Assembly (NCBI RefSeq): GCF_002001175.1
Contig: NZ_MUNT01000006.1
Span: 682,001 to 746,000, forward strand
Origin: Rhodanobacter sp. C03
GTDB lineage: Bacteria > Pseudomonadota > Gammaproteobacteria > Xanthomonadales > Rhodanobacteraceae
DNA: 64,000 nucleotides
Direction: 5' to 3'
Both the position numbers and the translations under genes were made by a program. Every line of letters begins with the position of its first letter. Within the stretch, counting starts at the first letter, position 1. Below, in pieces: positions 31,641 to 39,975 of the stretch. Under the pieces are notes generated by a model. That model made no database searches, was not told the DNA's origin, and saw only the letters and a list, made by a program, of their open reading frames with translations.

Positions 31641-32986
31641 CAGTCCGGTACTCCCAGCGCACGCAGTAGCCCACGGGCCTTGGCGCGGGTTTCATCCAAT
31701 TCCAGCGCCGCCACCGAATCGGCGACGATGCCGGCTCCGGCGCGCAGACTGACTTCATCGCCGGCCAGAGTCAGTGTGCGGATCAGGATATTCAAGTCGA
31801 GGTCACCGTTGCGATCGAGATAGCCCAGCGCGCCGGTATAGGCACCACGCGGTGCGTCTTCCAAGGCGGCGATGATTTCCATGCAGCGCACCTTGGGACA
31901 ACCGGTAATGGTGCCGCCGGGAAAGGTGGCGGCGATGACTTCACCGGGTGTCACCTCAGCACGCAGACGGCCCCGTACATTGGACACAATGTGGTGAACG
32001 TGGGCGTAACTCTCCACCGCCATCAATTCGTCGACCTCGACCGTGCCCGGCACGCAGACACGACCGAGGTCGTTGCGCTCCAGGTCGATCAGCATCACAT
32101 GTTCGGCGCGTTCCTTCGGATGCGCGCTCAATTCGCGGATGCGGGCCAGCTCGTCATCGCCAGGCAGCCGTGGTCGCGTGCCAGCGATCGGCCGGGTCTG
32201 CGCCACGCCACGGCGTACCTCGACCAGTCGCTCCGGCGAAGAACTCACCACCGCCCACTCCGGTTGCTGCAGCAGGCCGGCAAACGGGGCCGGATTGGCC
32301 TGGCGCAGCACGGCATACAACGATGCCGGCGTGGGTGGCTGCGCGTAACGCGCGCGCCAGGCGCGCGACAGGTTCACCTGGAAAATGTCGCCGGCGTAAA
32401 GGTGTTCGTGGATGCGTGCAACACCATCGAGAAACAATGGCGGCGCATCTTCTTCCCACCCGGTCGGTGCAGGCAACGACGGAATCAGCGGGGTTGCCGC
32501 AAGATCGGACTGCAGCGCATCGAGCAGTTCCTCATGGCCGAGTTCGGCAAGCAGGATCGTGCAGTCGCGCGCATGGTCGACGATCACCGCAGCCGGGCAA
32601 CGCACGGCGAGTGCCACCGGCAACGCCGACGGCGGTCGCAACTTCAGCTTCGGCTCGATCTCGCCGGCCAGTTCGTACGCCAGCAGCAGGACCCAGCCAC
32701 CATGGAATGGCAGCTCATCGTCGGCAGCGGGCAATCGTTCGGCTTGCCAGGCTGCGTCCAGCGCATCGAGGAAACGCCCACTCTGCAGATTCCCGGCACC
32801 ATCGCACAGACGGCCGTCCGCGTGCAGCGTGAGCCGATCACCCGGAAACGCGAACAGAATGTCGTAACGCGATTGCGCGGTACCGCGCACCACGCTTTCC
32901 AGCAGGCACGGATAGCGCTGCGGAAACGAAGCGGCCGGCGCGAGCAAATCGCGCCGGCCGGCCAGGATACGACGATGGCAGGTCAC
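31640..32986 (-). CDS. pabB: Aminodeoxychorismate synthase component I
   Basis: Converts chorismate and ammonia to aminodeoxychorismate. It has 448 residues. The chorismate-binding domain shows PIAGTRPRL, HPKERAEHVMLIDLERND (core LIDLERNDLGRV), GTITGCPKVRCMEII with the catalytic lysine typical of PabB, and GAGIVADS. Anthranilate synthase TrpE is the nearest alternative, but the TGCPKVR variant and the adjacent pabC favour PabB. The glutaminase partner PabA is not in the window. Only two bases separate it from fabF. Confidence 0.94.
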   Translation of the reverse strand: MTCHRRILAGRRDLLAPAASFPQRYPCLLESVVRGTAQSRYDILFAFPGDRLTLHADGRLCDGAGNLQSGRFLDALDAAWQAERLPAADDELPFHGGWVLLLAYELAGEIEPKLKLRPPSALPVALAVRCPAAVIVDHARDCTILLAELGHEELLDALQSDLAATPLIPSLPAPTGWEEDAPPLFLDGVARIHEHLYAGDIFQVNLSRAWRARYAQPPTPASLYAVLRQANPAPFAGLLQQPEWAVVSSSPERLVEVRRGVAQTRPIAGTRPRLPGDDELARIRELSAHPKERAEHVMLIDLERNDLGRVCVPGTVEVDELMAVESYAHVHHIVSNVRGRLRAEVTPGEVIAATFPGGTITGCPKVRCMEIIAALEDAPRGAYTGALGYLDRNGDLDLNILIRTLTLAGDEVSLRAGAGIVADSVAALELDETRAKARGLLRALGVPD

Positions 32987-32988
32987 AC

Positions 32989-34227
32989 TCAGACGCGACG
33001 GAATGCCAGCGTGCCGTTGGTACCGCCAAAGCCGAACGAGTTGGAGATCGCCACGTCGAGCTTCGCTTCGCGCGCAGTATGCGGTACGAAATCCAGATCG
33101 CAGCCTTCGCTCGGCTCGTCCAGGTTGATCGTCGGCGGCAACACTTGATCGCGCAGCGCCAGGATGGTGAAGATCGCCTCGACACCGCCGGCTGCACCCA
33201 GCAGATGACCGGTGGTCGACTTGGTTGAACTCATCGCCAGCTTGTAGGCGTGATCGCCGAACACCTTCTTCGCCGCCATGACTTCGCCCAGATCGCCGAG
33301 TGGCGTAGAGGTGCCATGCGCGTTGATGTACTGCACGTCGGCAGGGGCAAGCTGGGCATCGTTCAAGGCGCTCTGCATGCAGCGCGCCGCGCCCTCGCCG
33401 CCCTCACTCGGCGCGGTCATGTGGAATGCATCGCCGCTCATGCCGAAGCCTGCCAATTCGGCGTAGATCCGCGCGCCACGAGCCTTCGCGTGCTCGTACT
33501 CCTCCAGCATCAGCACACCGGCGCCGTCGGACAGCACGAAACCGTCACGGTCCTTGTCCCACGGACGGCTGGCCTTGGTCGGGTCGTCGTTGCGGGTGGA
33601 CATCGCCTTGGCCGAGCAGAAGCCGGCCATCGCGGTACCGGTGGTGGCGAACTCGGCGCCCCCGGCGATCATCGCATCGGCATCGCCGTACTGGATCATT
33701 CGCGCGGCCAGACCGATGTTGTGGGTCGCCGTGGTGCACGCTGTGACGCAAGCAATATTCGGCCCCTTCAGGCCGAACATGATCGACAGCTGGCCCGAGA
33801 CCATGTTGATGATCGAACTGGGCACGTAGAACGGCGACACCCGGCGCGGACCCTTGGCGGCCAGTTCGAGCGTGGTCGCTTCGATCGTGTACAGACCACC
33901 GATACCGGCGCCAACGGCCACACCGATGCGCGGTGCGTTCGCCTCAGTCACTTCCAGCCCGGAATCACGCAAGGCCTGGGTACCCGCCGCCACACCGTAG
34001 TGGATGAACGGGTCCATCTTCTTGACGTCCTTCACCGGCATCCACTGCGCCGGATCGAAACCACAGACCTGGCCGGCAATGCGCGTGGAATAAGCGGAGG
34101 TATCGAAATGGGTGACTGGGCCGATTCCGCTGACGCCCTTGAGGACACGCTCCCAGGCGCTGGCGAGTTCGTTGCCGACCGGCGAGATGATGCCCATGCC
34201 GGTCACTACCACACGTCGCTTGCTCAT
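32989..34227 (-). CDS. fabF: Beta-ketoacyl-ACP synthase II
   Basis: Condensing enzyme of fatty acid elongation. It has 412 residues. The active-site cysteine is in [12 protein letters not shown], and the two histidines are in [12 protein letters not shown] and [13 protein letters not shown]. The start ATG has AAGGAA eight bases upstream. A terminator after acpP lies about 140 bases upstream, so fabF probably has its own promoter in 34228-34364, though I could not identify it with confidence. Downstream pabB follows almost directly. Confidence 0.97.
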   Translation of the reverse strand: MSKRRVVVTGMGIISPVGNELASAWERVLKGVSGIGPVTHFDTSAYSTRIAGQVCGFDPAQWMPVKDVKKMDPFIHYGVAAGTQALRDSGLEVTEANAPRIGVAVGAGIGGLYTIEATTLELAAKGPRRVSPFYVPSSIINMVSGQLSIMFGLKGPNIACVTACTTATHNIGLAARMIQYGDADAMIAGGAEFATTGTAMAGFCSAKAMSTRNDDPTKASRPWDKDRDGFVLSDGAGVLMLEEYEHAKARGARIYAELAGFGMSGDAFHMTAPSEGGEGAARCMQSALNDAQLAPADVQYINAHGTSTPLGDLGEVMAAKKVFGDHAYKLAMSSTKSTTGHLLGAAGGVEAIFTILALRDQVLPPTINLDEPSEGCDLDFVPHTAREAKLDVAISNSFGFGGTNGTLAFRRV

Positions 34228-34360
34228 GCTGATGTTCCTTGGTGATTCCGTAAATCCGCCGCGGGCGGGCGCCGCGCGACACGGATCGGAGATACGTCAT
34301 CCGCCTCGTCAAGGACGCATCCTGCGCACCATACGGGGTCGGACGTTACAAAATGCAGAA

Positions 34361-34387
34361 ACGAAAACTGCGCCAAGAAGGCGCAGC
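34361..34387 (-). terminator. Intrinsic terminator after acpP
   Basis: A 7-bp GC-rich stem (34381-34387 with 34369-34375, CTGCGCC/GGCGCAG) with a five-base loop is followed on the minus strand by TTTTCGTTT. It separates acpP from fabF, which fits the very high expression usual for acpP. Confidence 0.8.
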
Positions 34388-34395
34388 ATTCAGTA

Positions 34396-34451
34396 TCGCT
34401 GTATGAACCGACTGGCTCGCAGAGTGCAGGCCAGTCAGGCGCACAGCGATC
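34396..34451 (-). promoter_or_regulatory. Two-tier RNA stem between acpP and its terminator
   Basis: Two nested inverted repeats: an outer 8-bp stem (34396-34403 with 34444-34451, ATCGCTGT/ACAGCGAT) encloses an inner 7-bp stem (34411-34417 with 34431-34437, GACTGGC/GCCAGTC). They begin 13 bases after the acpP stop codon and precede the terminator. The structure could protect the acpP mRNA 3' end or be the body of a 3'-UTR-derived small RNA (inference). Confidence 0.5.
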
Positions 34452-34464
34452 AATGGCGTACCGA

Positions 34465-34704
34465 TCAATCCTTGGAGTGGGCCTTGATGTAATCAACGGC
34501 CTGCTGCACGGTGGTGATCTTCTCGGCGTCTTCGTCCGGAATCTCGGTCTCGAACTCTTCCTCGAGCGCCATCACCAGTTCCACCGTGTCCAGCGAATCT
34601 GCGCCCAGATCGTCCACGAACGAAGCGTTCGCCGTGACTTCATCTTCCTTCACGCCCAACTGCTCGATGACGATTTTCTTGACGCGCTCTTCGATGGTGC
34701 TCAT
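34465..34704 (-). CDS. acpP: Acyl carrier protein
   Basis: Carries growing acyl chains on a 4'-phosphopantetheine. The start at the ATG at 34702-34704 ([10 protein letters not shown]), preceded by GAGAGGT, gives 79 residues, the standard size. The modified serine is in [16 protein letters not shown]. The protein is strongly acidic with the expected four-helix pattern. A longer in-frame reading upstream is not supported. It lies between fabG and fabF and is bounded downstream by a terminator. Confidence 0.98.
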   Translation of the reverse strand: MSTIEERVKKIVIEQLGVKEDEVTANASFVDDLGADSLDTVELVMALEEEFETEIPDEDAEKITTVQQAVDYIKAHSKD

Positions 34705-34774
34705 GTTGCCCATACCTCTCAAGGTGTAATTGTTTGTCTGTGCCGGCGCTCGTTGCCTGCAAAAGGCCGGCCGC

Positions 34775-34780
34775 ATTGTA
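34775..34780 (-). promoter_or_regulatory. Possible -10 box of an acpP promoter
   Basis: A TACAAT hexamer on the minus strand lies about 70 bases before the acpP start. No good -35 box is found at 16-18 bases, so this is a weak call. A further 8-bp inverted repeat (34861-34868 with 34884-34891, TTGTCGCC/GGCGACAA) lies upstream between fabG and acpP. Confidence 0.3.
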
Positions 34781-34906
34781 GTGGCTAAACCGTGAGGCCG
34801 CCACGATCCACCGGTGATACCAGGAGCGCACAGCCCCTGTGGGCCGACGCGAAAGGTCAATTGTCGCCTAAAACGAGCTCGCTGGCGACAACTGCCTGCG
34901 CATGCC

Positions 34907-35650
34907 TTACGGCATATACATGCCGCCGTTGACGTGCAGGGTCTCGCCGGTGATGTAGGCCGCCGCCGGCGAGGCCAGGAAACCCACCGCCTTGGCGATG
35001 TCGGCTACCCCGCCGAGCCGGCCCAGCGCGATCTGGCCGAGCAGCGCCTGCTTCGACTCTTCGGGCAAGGCGCGGGTCATGTCGGTATCGATGAAGCCCG
35101 GTGCCACCACGTTGACGGTGATGCCGCGTGTGCCGATCTCGCGCGCCAGCGACTTGGAGAACGCAATGATGCCGGCCTTCGCTGCCGCGTAGTTTGCCTG
35201 GCCCGGATTGCCGGTGAGCCCGATCACCGAGGCGATCGAGATGATGCGACCCTTGCGCGCCTTCATCATGCCGCGCATCACTGCCTTGGAAGTGCGATAG
35301 ACCGAGCTGAGGTTGGTGTCGAGGATGACGTTCCAGTCCTCCTCGCGCATGCGCATCAGCAACTGGTCGCGAGTGATGCCGGCGTTGTTGACCAGGATCG
35401 ACACCGCGCCGAATTCCTTGGTGATGCCATCGATCAATGCGTCGACTGCAGCACTCTTGGTGACGTCGAGCACGCGGCCGTAGCCACCAAGCGTAGCTAG
35501 CCGCTCACCGATTGCCGCAGCGCCGCTCTCACTGGTCGCGGTGCCGATTACGGTGGCGCCCATCGCGGCCAGTTCATCGGCAATCGCCGCACCGATGCCA
35601 CGACTGGCGCCGGTGACCAGCGCGATTTCACCTTGCAGTGGCTTGCTCAT
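34907..35650 (-). CDS. fabG: 3-oxoacyl-ACP reductase
   Basis: NADPH-dependent short-chain reductase for the first reduction in elongation. It has 247 residues. The cofactor loop TGASRGIG, the NNAG motif (VNNAGITRD), the catalytic serine region (IISIASVIG) and YxxxK (YAAAKAG) are all present. It lies between fabD and acpP. A 202-base gap to acpP holds a small hairpin and a possible promoter. Confidence 0.98.
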   Translation of the reverse strand: MSKPLQGEIALVTGASRGIGAAIADELAAMGATVIGTATSESGAAAIGERLATLGGYGRVLDVTKSAAVDALIDGITKEFGAVSILVNNAGITRDQLLMRMREEDWNVILDTNLSSVYRTSKAVMRGMMKARKGRIISIASVIGLTGNPGQANYAAAKAGIIAFSKSLAREIGTRGITVNVVAPGFIDTDMTRALPEESKQALLGQIALGRLGGVADIAKAVGFLASPAAAYITGETLHVNGGMYMP

Positions 35651-35706
35651 CTTTAGAGGTTCCTGACATTCAATCGATAGAAGAAATCATGCATAACGCG
35701 AGAAGG

Positions 35707-36654
35707 TCACGCCCACTCGGCGAACGCGGTATCCAGTTCGACCGGCGCACCGATCGCGCGCGCCTCGACCGTCTTGTCGATGCGCTTGATCAGGCCGCTC
35801 AGCACCTTGCCGGGACCGCATTCAGCGATACGGGTGGCACCACCCGCTGCCAGCGCCTGCACGCATTCGGTCCAGCGCACCGGCAGGTACAGCTGGCGCT
35901 GCAACGCGCCGCGAATTTCGTCGACCGTGCCATAGCTGCGCGCCTCGGCGTTCTGCATCACCGGGATCGACGGCAGCTGCCAGTTGATCGAGCCCATGCG
36001 CTCACCCAGCTTGTCAGCAGCATCACGCATCAACGCGCAATGCGACGGCACCGAAACAGCCAGCTTGATCGCCTTCTTCACGCCCAGCTCGGCCAGTCGC
36101 GCCAGCGCGCGATCGACTGCCTCGGCATTGCCGGCGATCACCAGTTGGCCGGGTGAATTGAAATTGGCCGGCGATACCACCTGCCCCTGCGCCACTTCCG
36201 CGCACACGGCGGCAATCTGCGCGTCGTCGCCACCAAGGATCGCTGCCATCGCGCCGACGCCGGCCGGCACGGCTGCCTGCATCAAACGGCCGCGCTCGGC
36301 CACCAGCGCCGCCGCGTCATGCAGCGACAAGGCACCGGCACAGACCAGCGCGCTGTATTCGCCCAGGCTGTGACCGGACAACTGCGCCGGTTGCGCGCCC
36401 CCCAGCTTCTGCCATACCCGCCACACAGCCACACTGGCAGCGAGCAGCGCCGGCTGGGTGTTCTCGGTGCGGTTGAGCTGGTCTTCTGGCCCGTGCGCGC
36501 TCAAATTCCACAGATCGAGCCCGGCGCCCTGCGAGGCCTCGGCAAACGTCGCCTGCACTTCGGCATGCGCAGCAGCCAGTTCGGCCAGCATGCCAACCGA
36601 CTGCGAACCTTGACCGGGGAAAACGAAAGCGAGCGAAGCGGAAGTTGAACTCAT
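35707..36654 (-). CDS. fabD: Malonyl-CoA:ACP transacylase
   Basis: Loads malonate onto ACP. The start at the ATG at 36652-36654 (MSSTSASLAFVFPG) gives 315 residues; an upstream in-frame start would reach into the fabH terminator region. GQGSQSVGM forms the oxyanion loop and GHSLGEYSAL carries the nucleophilic serine. A strong terminator at 36738-36770 separates it from fabH, so fabD must have a promoter of its own within about 85 bases. Confidence 0.97.
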   Translation of the reverse strand: MSSTSASLAFVFPGQGSQSVGMLAELAAAHAEVQATFAEASQGAGLDLWNLSAHGPEDQLNRTENTQPALLAASVAVWRVWQKLGGAQPAQLSGHSLGEYSALVCAGALSLHDAAALVAERGRLMQAAVPAGVGAMAAILGGDDAQIAAVCAEVAQGQVVSPANFNSPGQLVIAGNAEAVDRALARLAELGVKKAIKLAVSVPSHCALMRDAADKLGERMGSINWQLPSIPVMQNAEARSYGTVDEIRGALQRQLYLPVRWTECVQALAAGGATRIAECGPGKVLSGLIKRIDKTVEARAIGAPVELDTAFAEWA

Positions 36655-36737
36655 GGATACGCAGATCCCGTCGACGAAAACCGCCATGGTGCCAGTATCG
36701 CCGCCCATACGCAGCTGTATTCGTTATTTTGCGGGGC

Positions 36738-36770
36738 GGAAAAACACGATGCCGCCCGAAGGCGGCATCG
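36738..36770 (-). terminator. Strong intrinsic terminator after fabH
   Basis: A perfect 10-bp stem (36761-36770 with 36747-36756) with a UUCG tetraloop on the minus strand is followed by TGTTTTT. It splits the fab cluster between fabH and fabD. Confidence 0.9.
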
Positions 36771-36795
36771 TCGAGAAAGCTTGGACCAGCGTGAC

Positions 36796-37770
36796 TCAGT
36801 AGCGCAGCAACGCCGAGGCCCAGGTGAAGCCGCCGCCGAACGCTTCCAGCAGTAAGTTCTGGCCGCGCTGCACCTTGCCCGAACGCACCGCGTAATCGAG
36901 CGCCAGCGGCACCGAACCGGACGAGGTATTGGCGTGCTTGTCGACCGTGACGATGACCCGCTCCATCGACATCTTCAGCCGCTTGGCGGTCGCTTCGATG
37001 ATGCGCAGGTTCGCCTGATGCGGGATCAGCCAGTCGATGTCCGATTCGACCATGCCAGCTGCCTGCAGGGTTTCATCGACCAGCGAGTCGAGCGTCTTCA
37101 CCGCAACCTTGAATACTTCACGACCGGACATCTTGATGCGCACGCCATGGTTGGGCTCGTCGTTGAAACCGACCGAGACGCCCACCGGGTTGTACAGCAG
37201 ATGCTTGAAGCCACCATCGGCATGCAGGCAAGTGGCATAGATGCCCGGCTCGCTGGAAGCTTCCAGCACCACGGCACCTGCACCATCGCCGAACAGCACG
37301 CAACTTTCGCGTTCGGTCCAGTCGACCATCCGGGTCAATGTCTCGGCACCGATCACCAGCACTTTCTTCGACTGCCCGCTCTTGATGAACTTGTCGGCAA
37401 TGCCCAGCGCGTAGACGAAACCCGAGCAAGCCGCGTTGACGTCGAACGCCGCGCAGCCGTTCGCACCCAGCCGGTGCTGCACCAGGCAGGCAGTGGACGG
37501 AAAGATGATGTCCGGCGTGGTAGTGCCGAGCACGATCAGGTCGAGCTCGGACGCCTTGACGCCAGCCGCTTCCAGCGCACGCTGCGCGGCAAGGAAGGCC
37601 AGATCGCCGGTGGTCTCGCCGTCGGCAGCAATATGGCGCTGGCGAATGCCGGTGCGGGTGTGGATCCACTCGTCACTGGTGTCGACGATCTTTTCCAGAT
37701 CGGCGTTGGTGACCACGCGCTCGGGTAATGCGCTGCCGGTGGCGATGATGCGGGAGTAGATCTGGGACAT
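36796..37770 (-). CDS. fabH: Beta-ketoacyl-ACP synthase III
   Basis: Starts fatty acid synthesis by condensing acetyl-CoA with malonyl-ACP. It has 324 residues. The catalytic cysteine is in NAACSGFVYAL, and the His/Asn pair is in WLIPHQANLRI and DKHANTSSGS. It follows rpmF across a 156-base gap with a terminator, unlike many relatives in which plsX lies between rpmF and fabH. No plsX is present in the window. Confidence 0.97.
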   Translation of the reverse strand: MSQIYSRIIATGSALPERVVTNADLEKIVDTSDEWIHTRTGIRQRHIAADGETTGDLAFLAAQRALEAAGVKASELDLIVLGTTTPDIIFPSTACLVQHRLGANGCAAFDVNAACSGFVYALGIADKFIKSGQSKKVLVIGAETLTRMVDWTERESCVLFGDGAGAVVLEASSEPGIYATCLHADGGFKHLLYNPVGVSVGFNDEPNHGVRIKMSGREVFKVAVKTLDSLVDETLQAAGMVESDIDWLIPHQANLRIIEATAKRLKMSMERVIVTVDKHANTSSGSVPLALDYAVRSGKVQRGQNLLLEAFGGGFTWASALLRY

Positions 37771-37858
37771 TCAGCTATCCATCAACGAAACAGAGGATTG
37801 AACGCCTTGGCGGCGTCTGTACAGCACCGCAACGTTACGTTCCGGTGGACATAAACGC

Positions 37859-37882
37859 AAAACGGCGCGTCGCCGCGCCGTT
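37859..37882 (-). terminator. Intrinsic terminator after rpmF
   Basis: A 9-bp stem (37874-37882 with 37861-37869, AACGGCGCG/CGCGCCGTT) with a GCGA loop on the minus strand is followed by TTTTGCGTTT. It may be leaky, since the U-run is interrupted. Confidence 0.7.
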
Positions 37883-37926
37883 CCGCATGATCGCATCGAG
37901 GAATCCCGAGGGATCCCGCGAACCGA

Positions 37927-38121
37927 TCAATCCTCGACCGACACCGCACCCTTGGTTTCGATCACTTTCTTGCCGCGGTAGTAGCCATCCTTGGTGACGT
38001 GATGGCGCAGATGCACTTCGCCACTGGTCGGATCGGTGGACAGCTGCACGGTCTTCAGCGCGTCGTGCGAACGGCGCATGCCGCGGGTGGACGGGGTACG
38101 GCGGCTCTTGGCAACTGCCAT
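37927..38121 (-). CDS. rpmF: 50S ribosomal protein L32
   Basis: Small basic ribosomal protein of 64 residues. [20 protein letters not shown] at the N-terminus is diagnostic. The paired cysteines of the zinc-binding form are absent ([15 protein letters not shown]), so this is a zinc-free type. It follows yceD by 69 bases, the usual yceD-rpmF pair, and is ended by a terminator before fabH. Confidence 0.98.
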   Translation of the reverse strand: MAVAKSRRTPSTRGMRRSHDALKTVQLSTDPTSGEVHLRHHVTKDGYYRGKKVIETKGAVSVED

Positions 38122-38190
38122 GGTAGTTCTCCAACTGAAACTTGATGATCTGTTTCGACAAAACCAGGATCGGATGATCCGGGTCGGTGG

Positions 38191-38709
38191 TTACTTCTTC
38201 AGTTCGCGCAACACCGCGAACGGATTTTCGGAGCGCCCCTCGCCGGCGGAATCTTCTTCCGGGTCGTGGCCTGTCACTTCGTCGGGCAAGCTGCTGTCCG
38301 GGTTGATCGGAATCAGCGGCAGCGCCAACAGCAATTCGTCTTCGATGACATCCGCCGGATTCAACCGGCCATCCTCGGCCACCAGCAGCGGTTCGCAATC
38401 AGGCGGCAAGCCAGCCTCATCACGCTCCTGCTTGATCAAGCCGAGCCGGGTGTTCACCGTCACCGGCAGTACAAACGGTTCCAACGTGCGCTGACAAATT
38501 AGTGCCAGCGAAGCCTGCGCGCGAACATCCACATAGTTCGTGCCCATGCTGTCACAGCCGAAATCCAGCTCGAACTGCACCACGCCGTCGGTACCCGCAA
38601 GGGCTCCGCACAGGCGTGCCATGGACGCGATGGGTAGCGTTCCCTCGAACGAACGCCGCGCCGAGACCATGCGCCAAGCGTCCACGGACTCTGGCAGTGT
38701 CACGGACAT
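38191..38709 (-). CDS. yceD: YceD/DUF177 family protein
   Basis: DUF177 protein of 172 residues, linked in other bacteria to 23S rRNA accumulation and always found next to rpmF. The first half holds the family core (ARRSFEGTLPIA, QRTLEPFVLPV) and the C-terminal half is acidic and holds PLIPINPDS and the final NPFAVLRELKK. A well-formed promoter places the transcript start only about three bases before the ATG, so translation may be nearly leaderless. Confidence 0.93.
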   Translation of the reverse strand: MSVTLPESVDAWRMVSARRSFEGTLPIASMARLCGALAGTDGVVQFELDFGCDSMGTNYVDVRAQASLALICQRTLEPFVLPVTVNTRLGLIKQERDEAGLPPDCEPLLVAEDGRLNPADVIEDELLLALPLIPINPDSSLPDEVTGHDPEEDSAGEGRSENPFAVLRELKK

Positions 38710-38718
38710 AATCGCGAA

Positions 38719-38747
38719 ATGTTAGGTATGAAGCCGCCTAAAGTCAA
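38719..38747 (-). promoter_or_regulatory. Sigma-70 promoter for yceD-rpmF
   Basis: On the minus strand TTGACT (38742-38747) and TAACAT (38719-38724) are spaced by exactly 17 bases. The predicted start falls near 38712, a few bases from the yceD start codon at 38709. Confidence 0.65.
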
Positions 38748-38854
38748 CTGGCACGGCTGTCCCGAGCCATCGAACGGTTGCTACCCGGGCTTATTTTGCC
38801 TGATCCGGCCCCGATGCGGCAGACTGAATCCCTTCGCCGCCTGAGCTGCCATCC

Positions 38855-39310
38855 GTGAATGACTATCTGACGCTCAGCGTCGCCATCTTGCTGGTGTTGC
38901 TGATTGCCGGTGCCAGCTGGGGACTGATCCTGCGCCGACGTCAGGCGCTGCGCAGCCGCAGCCTGCAGAACCTGCTCGACCTGGCCGACCGGCTGGAAGC
39001 CGACCTGAAGACCTGTCGTTCCGGCCTGCAGCAGGCGCATGCGGTGATGTCGCTCAATCCCGACCTGCCCGCCGCCAGCGAGCAGGACGCCCGGCACGCC
39101 ATCGACGGCGGTCTGCGCGCCCTGCTGCAGCAACGGCTATGGATTCGCGACCACTCATCACACGCCGGCCAGCACGAACTGGACGAGGCCGCCCGCTCGA
39201 TGCGCAGCACCGACGAGCGCCTGCAACCCCTGTTGCAGGCGCTGACCCAGGCCCAGCGCGACCTGAACAGCGCCATGCGCGAACATATCCGGCGCGAGTC
39301 CGATACATGA
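38855..39310 (+). CDS. Hypothetical membrane-anchored coiled-coil protein
   Basis: I do not recognise this family. The product has 151 residues from a GTG at 38855: a single N-terminal membrane helix (about 6-24) followed by an RRR cluster and a cytoplasmic, Ala/Leu/Gln/Arg-rich helical region likely to form a coiled coil. There are no cysteines except one at about residue 55. Its stop overlaps the start of the Maf gene (ATGA), which supports it being real and co-translated. It is divergent from yceD across 145 bases. Confidence 0.7.
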   Translation: MNDYLTLSVAILLVLLIAGASWGLILRRRQALRSRSLQNLLDLADRLEADLKTCRSGLQQAHAVMSLNPDLPAASEQDARHAIDGGLRALLQQRLWIRDHSSHAGQHELDEAARSMRSTDERLQPLLQALTQAQRDLNSAMREHIRRESDT

Positions 39311-39906
39311 ATCCGGCAGCACCGCTCTCACCCCGGCTCGTGCTGGGTTCCACCTCGCGCTACCGCGCCGAGTTGCTGCGCCGGCTGACGACGGATTTCG
39401 AGCAATGTGCGCCCGGCACGGACGAGTCCGCGCTGGCCGGCGAAACCCCGGTCGCACGCGCACTGCGCCTGGCGATCGCCAAAGCCGAGGCCGCCGCAGA
39501 CGGCCAGCAGGGTGCGTTGGTGATCGGTTCCGACCAGGTCGCCGAACTCGACGGCCTGATCCTCGACAAGCCTGGCACGGCCGCACGCGCGCACGCCCAG
39601 CTCACGGCCTGCTCCGGCCGCGAAGTGCATTTCCACACGGCGCTGTGTCTGCTCGACACCCGTAGCGGCCATCGGCACACCCATGTCGATCACACTCACG
39701 TGCGCTTCCGCACCTTGAGCGCGGCAGAAATCACGCGCTACATCGAACGCGAGCAACCGCTCGACTGCGCCGGCAGCTTCAAGTGCGAAGGCCTCGGCAT
39801 CAGCCTGTTCGAGGCGATCGACAATCGCGATCCCAGTGCACTGATCGGCTTGCCATTGATCGCACTGGCACGCCTGCTACGCGAGGCCGGTATCGAGCTG
39901 CCGTAG
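39307..39906 (+). CDS. Maf-like nucleotide pyrophosphatase, YceF type
   Basis: House-cleaning pyrophosphatase of the Maf fold. The ATG at 39307, overlapping the previous stop, gives 199 residues. LVLGSTSRYRAELL is the substrate-binding loop, GSDQVAELDG holds the catalytic aspartate, and CAGSFKCEGLG and IGLPLIAL match the YceF (7-methyl-GTP) subgroup rather than the dTTP/UTP-specific YhdE subgroup. In E. coli yceF is divergent from yceD-rpmF in the same way. Confidence 0.93.
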   Translation: MNPAAPLSPRLVLGSTSRYRAELLRRLTTDFEQCAPGTDESALAGETPVARALRLAIAKAEAAADGQQGALVIGSDQVAELDGLILDKPGTAARAHAQLTACSGREVHFHTALCLLDTRSGHRHTHVDHTHVRFRTLSAAEITRYIEREQPLDCAGSFKCEGLGISLFEAIDNRDPSALIGLPLIALARLLREAGIELP

Positions 39907-39975
39907 AACTCGGGTACGCCGAACAGTCGCTACACTGCCTGTCGACCACACAACCCGCCTCGCATCGAAGAAACC

